From Chloroflexota bacterium (lineage in GTDB: Bacteria > Chloroflexota > Anaerolineae > Anaerolineales > Villigracilaceae): a stretch of DNA of 5,149 bases. Under the pieces are notes generated by a model, which saw nothing but the letters and a program-made list of their open reading frames with translations, was not told the origin of the DNA and did no database searches. The position numbers and the translations under genes were made by a program. How positions within the stretch are numbered: the first letter of the stretch is position 1; each line of letters begins with the position of its first letter. Where the stretch lies: positions 1 through 5,149 of the forward strand of contig VGOX01000208.1 in assembly GCA_016875755.1 (NCBI GenBank). The letters are read 5' to 3'. Of the stretch, positions 1-5,070 are shown piece after piece.

Positions 1-108
1 CCTCCAGACCCTGCCTCGCGACAACGCCCTTGCCTTCCGCTAATGGTTGGTGCAATCAACCTCCATAAGGGTCTTTCACCCTCTAGTCAACGCCCATGCT
101 GGGCGCAC
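1..108 (-). mobile_element. 5' end of a group IIC (bacterial class C) intron, continuing past the left edge
   Basis: Read on the minus strand from 108, the sequence starts GTGCGCCCAGCATGGGCG. This fits the GUGYG 5' consensus of group II introns plus the short first stem of domain I (GCCC pairing with GGGC). It continues with GAGGGTGAAAGACCC (83-69) and GGCAAGGGCGT (34-24), then GCGAGGCAGGGTCTGGAGG at the window edge. The order and spacing match domain I of the Oceanobacillus iheyensis group IIC intron as I remember it (GUGUGCCCGGCAUGGGU..., AGGGUGAGAGUCCC, GCAAGGGUGU, GGAAUCUGAAGG). Introns of this class are self-splicing ribozymes that move by retrohoming and usually encode a reverse transcriptase/maturase in domain IV, which would lie left of this window. 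The position just after a terminator hairpin supports class C. The 3' end and the maturase are not visible, so activity cannot be judged. Confidence 0.85.
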
Positions 109-111
109 AAT

Positions 112-145
112 AAAGACGGGATGTTCCATGGAACATCCCGTCTTT
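112..145 (-). terminator. 34-bp perfect palindrome, intrinsic terminator and intron target site
   Basis: Arm AAAGACGGGATGTTCCA is followed immediately by its exact reverse complement, giving a 17+17 bp palindrome that folds with a small CATG loop. A-rich and T-rich edges on both sides let it act in both directions. On the minus strand it is followed by TTTATT and then the intron 5' end at 108. On the same strand it begins 9 bases after an in-frame stop (154-156). Class C group II introns insert 3' of such hairpins, so this is probably the exonic stem-loop recognised for integration. The strand is assigned from that context. Confidence 0.8.
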
Positions 146-153
146 CGTAATAT

Positions 154-348
154 TCACACTTCATAAAGGGATAAAATTTCGTTAACCCATTTTGCGCTTG
201 ACGAACCCGTCTCCCACGGGTAAAATCCAGCCTGTTGTAAGGGTGGCACAAAAAACAAATAATGGAGATTAAGCGGCTGGGTCTCGCGATGCGAGATCAC
301 GAGGTGGAGGTTCTCCCGTGCGAACGGGACGCTAATTACCTGTACTTT
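154..348 (-). pseudogene. Possible 3' remnant of an unidentified gene
   Basis: The minus-strand frame ending in TGA at 156-154 is open back to 397. It encodes 64 residues between the stop and the repeat at 349, including LFFVPPLQQAGFYPWETG and ending SAKWVNEILSLYEV. There is no ATG and no ribosome binding site, and the frame runs into a REP-like repeat, so the 5' part would be missing. The stop lies just before a terminator in the right orientation, and the downstream group IIC intron points the same way. Both fit a real gene end. I do not recognise the family. The opposite strand is also open for 44 codons (262-396), and the region has hairpins, so chance or a non-coding RNA remains possible. 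Confidence 0.33.
198..226 (+). promoter_or_regulatory. Sigma-70-like promoter candidate
   Basis: TTGACG (198-203) and TAAAAT (221-226) are separated by 17 bases, close to the vegetative consensus. Transcription would start near 233, run over two short hairpins (282-296 and 314-329, the second with a GCGA tetraloop), and could end at the terminator at 608-640. No clear plus-strand gene follows. The same bases fall in the possible minus-strand remnant, so the match may be accidental. Confidence 0.35.
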
Positions 349-379
349 CCCTCTCCTATAGGAGTGGGTCGGGGTGAGG
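349..379 (+). repeat. REP-like repeat, copy A
   Basis: CCCTCTCCTATAGGAG followed by TGGGTCGGGGTGAGG. The first half is a small imperfect palindrome and the second half is a G-rich tail ending GGGGTGAGG. A related copy in inverted orientation lies at 650-687. Elements of this form are widespread intergenic repeats in many bacteria and are often mobilised by RAYT-type transposases. Family membership is from recall, not from a search. Confidence 0.6.
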
Positions 380-607
380 TAAAAAAATCGGATTGATCAG
401 CGGATGCCTCTGGAGCCAGTTCACTGGCTTCCTTCTCCCTTCAAAAGCAAGCGGATTCGAACAAAAGAGTATAAAAAACTCTACTGTTCAGCACCGAAAA
501 CCATACGGCGACGCGTGGGACAAGGTAACCGTAGTGAACAGGCAGATCTGCATCTTTTGCCTGCGTCAGTTGTTTGAAGGGCGTTTTTGTTTAATACCGC
601 ATGTATT
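380..607. other. Intergenic stretch between two inverted repeats, no confident gene
   Basis: About 230 bases with no open frame that has a ribosome binding site. A 57-codon plus-strand frame (404-577, ATG to TGA) ends 30 bases before the terminator at 608, but it has no Shine-Dalgarno sequence and no recognisable motif. A minus-strand frame of about 52 codons without an ATG overlaps it. Small stem-loops are present: AGCCAG/CTGGCT around a TTCA loop (414-429), and CTGTTCA (484-490) pairing with TGAACAG (535-541). This leaves a structured RNA ending at 640 as a possibility. No known RNA family (RNase P, tmRNA, SRP RNA) could be recognised. Confidence 0.5.
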
Positions 608-640
608 AAAACAGGTATGCCCAAGCATGCCTGTTTTTTT
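608..640 (+). terminator. Intrinsic terminator upstream of the ada-like gene
   Basis: Left arm AAAACAGGTATGC (608-620), loop CCAA, right arm GCATGCCTGTTTT (625-637) with one G-T wobble, followed by a T run to 640. It is well formed for plus-strand transcription. What it terminates is unclear, since no confident plus-strand gene lies to its left. It also shields the ada-like gene from upstream read-through, so a promoter for that gene should lie between 641 and 767. Confidence 0.75.
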
Positions 641-649
641 ATTTTCAGC

Positions 650-687
650 CCTTCACCCTGCCCCTCTCCCTCATGGGAAGAGGGGGG
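650..687 (-). repeat. REP-like repeat, copy B (inverted relative to copy A)
   Basis: On the minus strand this reads CCCTCTTCCCATGAGGGAG followed by AGGGGCAGGGTGAAGG. It aligns with copy A at 349-379 (palindromic CCCTCTCC part, then GGGGTGAGG-like tail). The palindrome is longer here than in copy A. The two copies face each other across about 270 bases. Confidence 0.6.
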
Positions 688-753
688 ATAGAAATCACAT
701 GAGCAAGAAACGGGTCGCGCAACCAACAGATGCCAAATACAATCTTCCCAAGC

Positions 754-761
754 AAAAGGAG
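754..761 (+). promoter_or_regulatory. Ribosome binding site that sets the ada-like start
   Basis: AAAAGGAG ends six bases before the ATG at 768. It is the only strong Shine-Dalgarno sequence near the possible starts. The frame is open far upstream (to 393) across a repeat and a terminator, and a second ATG at 699 has only a distant G-rich stretch in front of it, so 768 is preferred. Confidence 0.8.
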
Positions 762-767
762 ATTGAT

Positions 768-1604
768 ATGGAAAATGAAACCGAACTTTACCAACATTAT
801 AGATTGATGGAACAAGCCATCCAATACATCGAAGCCAATGTATCGCGGCAGCCTGAACTTCATGAGATCGCCTCCGCCATCGGGTTGAGCGAATATCATT
901 TCCAGCGTGTGTTCACCCGCTGGGCAGGCATCAGCCCCAAACGCTTTCTGCAATTTCTCACCCGCGAACACGCCAAGGAGTTGCTGGATAGATCTGAGAA
1001 CCTGCTCAACACCACGCATCAAGTTGGGTTGTCCAGTTTGGGTCGTCTGCATGATCTTTTCGTTGCCACTGAAGCCGTCACCCCTGGCGAATACAAATCA
1101 CGCGGCGCAGGCGTACACATCCGCTACGGAATTCATCCTTCCCCCTTTGGCAAGTGTCTGATCGCCACCACTGAGCGCGGCATCTGTCACCTTGGTTTTG
1201 TGGATGGCAGCGAAGGCAAAGCGATTGACAACCTCGCACAGCACTGGAAACTGGCAGACATGGCCGAAGACTACGCCGCCACCGCAGCGCTGGTCACACG
1301 CATCTTTTCCGAAGGGATGCCTGATTCACCCCTCAAGCTGCACCTACGCGGGACGAATTTCCAGATCAAGGTCTGGGAAGCGCTGCTCAACATTCAAACA
1401 GGCGCAGTCACCACCTACGGACATATCGCCGCACAAATCGGCAAGCCACTGGCAACCCGCGCCGTCGGCACCGCCGTTGGCGATAACCCGATCGCGTACC
1501 TGATTCCCTGTCACCGTGTCATCCGTAAAAGCGGCGAGTTCGGAAATTATCTTTACGGGTCTGCCCGCAAGAAGGCGATATTAGTAAAGGAACTTAGTGT
1601 GTAA
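768..1604 (+). CDS. ada: AraC-type HTH / methylated-DNA--protein-cysteine S-methyltransferase fusion (Ada-like)
   Basis: A 278-residue cytoplasmic protein. Residues about 15-112 form an AraC-type DNA-binding domain with two helix-turn-helix units (LHEIASAIGLSEYHFQRVF; LGRLHDLFVATEAVTPGEYK). Residues about 118-195 are the N-terminal fold of O6-alkylguanine transferases. Residues 198-275 are the catalytic domain, with FQIKVWEALL, the arginine-finger helix ATRAVGTAVG (Arg231) and the active-site motif IPCHRV, where Cys248 accepts the alkyl group irreversibly. The family repairs O6-methylguanine and O4-methylthymine. The zinc-binding N-terminal domain that makes E. coli Ada a methylphosphotriester sensor is absent. 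The length (about 280) is usual for this shorter class, so it is not a truncation. Whether it still regulates transcription is not known from sequence. A YedA-like exporter gene follows 64 bases downstream. Confidence 0.92.
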   Translation: MENETELYQHYRLMEQAIQYIEANVSRQPELHEIASAIGLSEYHFQRVFTRWAGISPKRFLQFLTREHAKELLDRSENLLNTTHQVGLSSLGRLHDLFVATEAVTPGEYKSRGAGVHIRYGIHPSPFGKCLIATTERGICHLGFVDGSEGKAIDNLAQHWKLADMAEDYAATAALVTRIFSEGMPDSPLKLHLRGTNFQIKVWEALLNIQTGAVTTYGHIAAQIGKPLATRAVGTAVGDNPIAYLIPCHRVIRKSGEFGNYLYGSARKKAILVKELSV

Positions 1605-1609
1605 GTGTT

Positions 1610-1654
1610 GAAATATGAAGCCAGGCAATATACCACTTCCTGACTCCATATTTC
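1610..1654 (+). other. Imperfect hairpin in the ada-yedA gap
   Basis: GAAATATGAAGCCAGG (1610-1625) pairs with CCTGACTCCATATTTC (1639-1654) with two mismatches and a 13-base loop. It has no T run, so it is a poor terminator. It ends just before the AAAAAGGAAA ribosome binding site of the next gene. It could stabilise mRNA or modulate translation or read-through between the two genes; this is inference only. Confidence 0.45.
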
Positions 1655-1668
1655 CAAAAAGGAAATGA

Positions 1669-2598
1669 ATGAAATCAAAAATCTGGACTGCGTTAATACT
1701 TTTATACATTGTGTGGGGCTCGACCTATTTCGGCATCAAGGTCGCCATTGAAACCATCCCGCCTTTCTTTCATGCAGGCGTCCGCTTTCTAGTCTCAGGC
1801 TTGATACTAGTCATCTGGCAAAAAGCCGCAGGCAGTGAAATGCCCACACGCAAACAATGGATCTCCACCGCCATCATTGGCACTTTACTGTTACTCGGCG
1901 GCAATGGGCTAGTTTCATGGGCAGAACAGTTCATCCCTTCGGGAATTGCGGCGCTCATCATCGGTTCCGTACCCATGTTTCTGGTGGTGCTTGAAGCTGT
2001 CCGCCCTGGAGGTGTCAAACCGACATGGCAGGCAATCGTTGGACTGTTGATCGGGTTTGTCGGCATCTTCATTCTCGTTGGTCCTGCGGAAATCTCAGGC
2101 GGTGAAATGAACCTTGATCCGTTTGGCGTCATTGCTTTGCTTTCCGCATGTTTGTTATGGGCGCTTGGTTCCACCTATAGCAAAAACGCCGACCTGCCCA
2201 AATCCACCATGGTGACAACAGGTGCTGAGATGCTGATGGGCAGCATTGGCTTGTTCGTAGTCTCACTGCTGACAGGCGAACTCAACGGCTGGAATCCCGC
2301 CGAAGTTTCGGCGCGGTCACTGTATGGGCTGCTGTATTTGATCACCATCGGCTCCATTGTCGGTTTCGGGTCGTATATCTGGCTGTTGCAGAATGCGCCG
2401 ATCTCGCTGGTAGCCACGTATGCCTACGTCAACCCGATCGTGGCAGTTTTGCTCGGGTATTGGTTCGGCAATGAAGTGCTGGAACCGCGCATCTGGCTGG
2501 CAACAGCGATCATCATTGGGTCGGTCATGTTCATTAATCGTAGAAGCAAGCCTCAAGTCAAAAAAGAGGCGGACGAAGTGGTTAGGCAAGAAAGTTAA
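1669..2598 (+). CDS. yedA: EamA-family drug/metabolite exporter, YedA-like
   Basis: A 309-residue inner-membrane protein of the drug/metabolite transporter superfamily. Ten hydrophobic segments can be read at roughly 7-26, 34-50, 66-86, 92-110, 121-138, 152-170, 186-202, 218-240, 246-265 and 276-291. These make two EamA repeats of five helices, followed by a charged C-terminal tail (RRSKPQVKKE...). Family hallmarks are YIVWGSTYFGIKVAIE at the N-terminus, HAGVRFLVSG, GNGLVSWAEQFIPSGIAALI and TYAYVNPIVAVLLG. These match E. coli YedA closely as recalled. The substrate is not predictable; relatives export amino acids or other small metabolites. The start is supported by AAAAAGGAAA at 1656-1665. 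The stop is 34 bases before glnA, so shared transcription is likely. Confidence 0.9.
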   Translation: MKSKIWTALILLYIVWGSTYFGIKVAIETIPPFFHAGVRFLVSGLILVIWQKAAGSEMPTRKQWISTAIIGTLLLLGGNGLVSWAEQFIPSGIAALIIGSVPMFLVVLEAVRPGGVKPTWQAIVGLLIGFVGIFILVGPAEISGGEMNLDPFGVIALLSACLLWALGSTYSKNADLPKSTMVTTGAEMLMGSIGLFVVSLLTGELNGWNPAEVSARSLYGLLYLITIGSIVGFGSYIWLLQNAPISLVATYAYVNPIVAVLLGYWFGNEVLEPRIWLATAIIIGSVMFINRRSKPQVKKEADEVVRQES

Positions 2599-2616
2599 TC
2601 CAAACATCATATTTCA

Positions 2617-2623
2617 AAAGGAG
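2617..2623 (+). promoter_or_regulatory. Ribosome binding site for glnA
   Basis: AAAGGAG lies nine bases before the ATG at 2633. The reading frame is open upstream into the exporter gene (from 2420), but those residues are a frame-shifted reading of that gene. This site and the usual glutamine synthetase N-terminus fix the start at 2633. Confidence 0.85.
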
Positions 2624-2632
2624 AAATTCAAA

Positions 2633-3976
2633 ATGGATTCAAAAGATTTGATCAAAAAAGTAAAAGAAGACAAAGTCAAATTCCTGTCATTGCAATTCAC
2701 AGATGTGATGGGCTCGGTGAAAAGTGTGGATATGCCGATCCGTCATCTTGAAGATGTACTGACCGACGGCGCTTGGTTCGACGGCTCTTCGGTGGAAGGT
2801 TTTGCGCGCATTCAAGAAAGCGACATGCGCCTGAAGATCGACCCTGATACGTATGCTGTTCTGCCGTGGTCTTCGCCCGAGTCGCGCCGCGCACGCGTGT
2901 TCTGCGATATCTACACACCCGCAGGCGAGCCATTCGATGGCGACCCGCGCGGTGCGTTGAAGCGCATTCTCAAAAAGATCGACGAGCGCGGCTGGAAGTT
3001 CAACATCGGACCTGAGCCAGAGTTCTTCCTTTTCAAAGCTCCGAATGGCAGCAGCGGCGTACACCCCGTCCCCCATGATACAGGCGGTTATTTTGATTTC
3101 TCATCCTTCGATGAAGCAGTCGTTGTCCGCACCGCATTGATGGATGCACTCGATGCAATGGGGCTTGATGTGGAAGTTGGGCATCATGAAGTGGCACTGG
3201 GCCAGCATGAAATTGACTTCCGCTTCGCAGACGCGCTCAAAGCTGCTGATAACGTTCTGACGCTTAAGTACACCGTGAAGGCGATCGCTGCCCAGCATGG
3301 TTTGGTTGCTTCGTTTATGCCCAAACCTGTTTATGGCATCAACGGCTCAGGGATGCACTGCCATCAGTCGCTGTTCGATACGAAGACAGGTAAGAACCTA
3401 TTCTTCGATGCTAAGGATGTTGCGCACCTTTCTCCGCTGGCATATTCGTTCATTGCAGGTCAGCTTGAACATGCCCGCGCGCTCGCTGGTGTGGTCGCCC
3501 CCACCGTGAACTCCTACAAGCGTTTGGTACCCGGCTACGAAGCACCTGTGTATATCGGCTGGGCTCAGCAGAACCGTTCGGCGCTGATCCGCATTCCGCG
3601 CTACACCGAAGGACGCGACAAGGCTGTGCGTGCAGAACTGCGCTTCCCGGATCCCTCGTCCAACCCGTATCTGGCGTTCACCGTCATGCTTGCCGCCGCG
3701 CTCGATGGCATCGACAAGAACATGCAAGTGTCCAAGCCGTTGAACAACATCAATCTTTACGATCTTAACAAGGAAGAACGCACCAAACTTGGTGTGACCG
3801 AATTACCCGGCTCGCTGGCAGAATCCTTGAGCGAGTTGGAAAAGAACTCGGTGTTGAAAGCTGCTCTTGGCGATTACCTGTTCGAAGCCTACCTGCGTGC
3901 GAAGTGGGAAGAATGGGACGAGTTCCGCCTGCGTGTGACCGATTTCGAGATCAACAAGTATCTGGAAACCGCATAA
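2633..3976 (+). CDS. glnA: Glutamine synthetase type I (glutamate--ammonia ligase)
   Basis: A 447-residue cytoplasmic enzyme that makes glutamine from glutamate, ammonia and ATP. Type I enzymes work as dodecamers. The beta-grasp N-domain (about 14-97) contains WFDGSSVEGFARI. The catalytic domain has the metal ligands Glu128 and Glu130 (GPEPEFF), Glu186 and Glu193 (HHEVALGQHE) and His242/His244 (NGSGMHCH). It also has the substrate loop NSYKRLVPGYEAP (293-305) and AELRFPDPSSNPYLAF (334-349). The length and the lack of the extra block of about 25 residues found in adenylylated enterobacterial enzymes place it in the GSI-alpha group. Arg59 in EGFARI aligns with the feedback-inhibition arginine of Bacillus GlnA. 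Tyr376 (NLYDL) occupies the site that is adenylylated in E. coli, but no adenylyltransferase is in view. It is intact, preceded by yedA at 34 bases and followed by a strong terminator. Confidence 0.97.
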   Translation: MDSKDLIKKVKEDKVKFLSLQFTDVMGSVKSVDMPIRHLEDVLTDGAWFDGSSVEGFARIQESDMRLKIDPDTYAVLPWSSPESRRARVFCDIYTPAGEPFDGDPRGALKRILKKIDERGWKFNIGPEPEFFLFKAPNGSSGVHPVPHDTGGYFDFSSFDEAVVVRTALMDALDAMGLDVEVGHHEVALGQHEIDFRFADALKAADNVLTLKYTVKAIAAQHGLVASFMPKPVYGINGSGMHCHQSLFDTKTGKNLFFDAKDVAHLSPLAYSFIAGQLEHARALAGVVAPTVNSYKRLVPGYEAPVYIGWAQQNRSALIRIPRYTEGRDKAVRAELRFPDPSSNPYLAFTVMLAAALDGIDKNMQVSKPLNNINLYDLNKEERTKLGVTELPGSLAESLSELEKNSVLKAALGDYLFEAYLRAKWEEWDEFRLRVTDFEINKYLETA

Positions 3977-3985
3977 ATCGTTGGC

Positions 3986-4000
3986 TGCTGGAAAACAGCA
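3986..4000 (+). other. Small hairpin after glnA
   Basis: TGCTG (3986-3990) and CAGCA (3996-4000) close a GAAAA loop, and TTTT follows at 4001-4004. With a five-base-pair stem this is a weak terminator at best. It lies directly in front of the main terminator and could support it or protect the mRNA 3' end. Confidence 0.4.
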
Positions 4001-4005
4001 TTTTG

Positions 4006-4043
4006 AAAAGGCATCCAGAGAGCATCTCTCTGGATGCCTTTTT
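4006..4043 (+). terminator. Strong intrinsic terminator of glnA
   Basis: AAAAGGCATCCAGAGA (4006-4021) is perfectly complementary to TCTCTGGATGCCTTTT (4027-4042), giving a 16-bp stem with a five-base GCATC loop and a T run to 4043. It starts 29 bases after the glnA stop. It separates the ada-yedA-glnA block from the cyclase gene. Confidence 0.92.
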
Positions 4044-4076
4044 ATTGGGTTACAAAAGAGCTTTGGCACACTGGGA

Positions 4077-4082
4077 TATAAT
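4077..4082 (+). promoter_or_regulatory. -10 element of a probable cyclase promoter
   Basis: A perfect TATAAT lies 19 bases before the ATG at 4102 and after the glnA terminator, so the cyclase gene needs its own start here. No good -35 is found at 17 bases. TTACAA (4050-4055) would give a long 21-base spacer and TTGGCA is too close. Transcription from about 4089 would leave a very short leader containing the GAAGG ribosome binding site (4089-4093). Confidence 0.5.
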
Positions 4083-4101
4083 CTGAGCGAAGGCTCATTA
4101 A

Positions 4102-5022
4102 ATGTCCTCTTTCCTACTCAATACGCTTAAAAGCTATATCCCTGATATTTTACAGCTCCGCATTGCGGAGGATGCCACCCCGCCGAGCCAGCCTGTTGTC
4201 GAGCAATATTTGGCAGCGGTTCTGTTTGTGGATATTTCGGGCTTCACAGCATTAACGGAAGAATTCGCAGCACAGGGTCCTTCTGGGGCGGAAGATATTT
4301 CGGCGATCTTGAACGATTTCTATGGCCAGTGGATCACAATCATCAAACGGTATGGCGGGGATATTGTCAAATTTGCAGGGGACGGGTTGCTTGTCATTTG
4401 GGCAAATGAAGATCTCGAAAAAGCATCCTTGTTGGCAGCGCAAACGGCGATACAAGCACGGGCGCAGCTTGAAAATTTCAGCGCAGGCAATCGGACCCTT
4501 TCCACGCGTATTGCAGTGGCAGCGGGGCAAATCGCAATTACGCGTTTGGGTGGTGTGTTCAATCGCTGGGAGATGGTCGTTACAGGCGATGCCATCGAGC
4601 AGATCGGGCGGGCACAACCTTCATTGCCGCCGGGAGCGATAGTCGCATCACCAGAAGCATGGGAACGATTGGCTGAGCATGCCAACGGGAACCCTGCCCA
4701 GGCTGGGCATATGTCACTAAGCGGAATCAGGTCAAAGGTGCAGCCTGAAGCGGAGCGGGTGATACCGCTCGAAGAAAATAGTATTCAAGCGCTGCGGTCT
4801 TACATCCCCGGCGCGATCGCAAAACGGATCGACGCAGGGAAGTCGGACTGGCTGGCGGAACTGCGGCGCGTCACAACGCTTTTTATTAATATCCCCGAAT
4901 TGACGAGAAATCAGGATGTTGCGGCGGCGCAAAAGATAGCGCAGATATTGCAAAGCTCCATTTATCGTTACGAAGGGAGCATGAGTAAACTACCGCCGCC
5001 AGAGGCGGCGGCTTTGAGATAA
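4102..5022 (+). CDS. N-terminal part of a soluble-adenylyl-cyclase-like class III cyclase, cut off by an insertion
   Basis: 306 codons, of which about the first 297 belong to the original gene. LKSYIPDILQLRI (9-21) leads into the first cyclase domain (about 35-190). That domain has LFVDISGFTALTEEF with metal-binding Asp44, and GGDIVKFAGDGLLVIW with Lys90 and the second metal Asp94. A linker (LRSYIPGAI, 231-239) leads to a second cyclase domain starting at about 255 (RRVTTLFINIPEL). There Asn263 replaces the metal aspartate, as in the inactive C2 half of human sAC (FVNLMFE). Relatives continue after GS-x-x-K with a conserved DKG segment and then a large ATPase/TPR region, usually well over 1000 residues in total. 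Here the frame changes after GSMSK-L to PPPEAAALR and stops, exactly where GC-rich hairpins begin. The product would lack a complete active-site partner, so it is probably non-functional unless C1 homodimerises. It would make cyclic AMP from ATP if intact. Confidence 0.85.
   Translation: MSSFLLNTLKSYIPDILQLRIAEDATPPSQPVVEQYLAAVLFVDISGFTALTEEFAAQGPSGAEDISAILNDFYGQWITIIKRYGGDIVKFAGDGLLVIWANEDLEKASLLAAQTAIQARAQLENFSAGNRTLSTRIAVAAGQIAITRLGGVFNRWEMVVTGDAIEQIGRAQPSLPPGAIVASPEAWERLAEHANGNPAQAGHMSLSGIRSKVQPEAERVIPLEENSIQALRSYIPGAIAKRIDAGKSDWLAELRRVTTLFINIPELTRNQDVAAAQKIAQILQSSIYRYEGSMSKLPPPEAAALR
4993..5011. repeat. Terminal hairpin of the inserted element
   Basis: CCGCCGCC and GGCGGCGG form a perfect 8-bp stem around an AGA loop, starting about three bases inside the presumed junction. 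In the IS200/IS605 family such hairpins near the ends are bound by TnpA as single-stranded DNA. Translated in the cyclase frame it yields PPPEAA, which is foreign to the family. Confidence 0.7.
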
Positions 5023-5023
5023 T

Positions 5024-5038
5024 GCGCCTGGAAGGCGC
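5024..5038. repeat. Second hairpin of the inserted element
   Basis: GCGCCT and AGGCGC form a 6-bp stem around a GGA loop, 12 bases from the first hairpin and 32 bases from the tnpA-like stop. It may be a second subterminal structure of the element or part of a transcript end for the transposase gene. There is no T run on either side. Confidence 0.55.
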
Positions 5039-5070
5039 GCTCTTGCTGGCGTCTCTTAATCGAATAACTT

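Noticed and set aside
2..43. End of a plus-strand gene (…LQTLPRDNALAFR, stop at 41-43) followed by the terminator
   Set aside because: The same bases match group II intron domain I on the minus strand in several separate motifs, which explains the region better.
440..475. GATTCGAAC resembling the T-arm of a minus-strand tRNA
   Set aside because: The flanking bases do not form a T-stem, and no acceptor, anticodon or D-arm can be placed.
404..577. 57-codon plus-strand open reading frame
   Set aside because: No Shine-Dalgarno sequence, no recognisable motif, and an overlapping open frame on the other strand. Kept only as a finding, not as a gene.
393..767. N-terminal extension of the Ada-like protein by up to 125 residues (frame open from 393, extra ATG at 699)
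   Set aside because: The extension crosses a terminator and a REP-like repeat, has no domain similarity and no good ribosome binding site. AAAAGGAG before 768 and the family length of about 280 residues favour 768.
481..1052. Minus-strand frames of 81 and 135 codons containing SSHEGEGQGEG- or LPMRERGRVKG-like stretches
   Set aside because: These peptides are typical translations of the G-rich REP-like repeat and the antisense of the ada-like gene. There is no independent support.
2420..2632. N-terminal extension of GlnA by 71 residues
   Set aside because: It is a shifted frame of the exporter gene. The canonical start at 2633 has its own ribosome binding site and gives the usual 447 residues.
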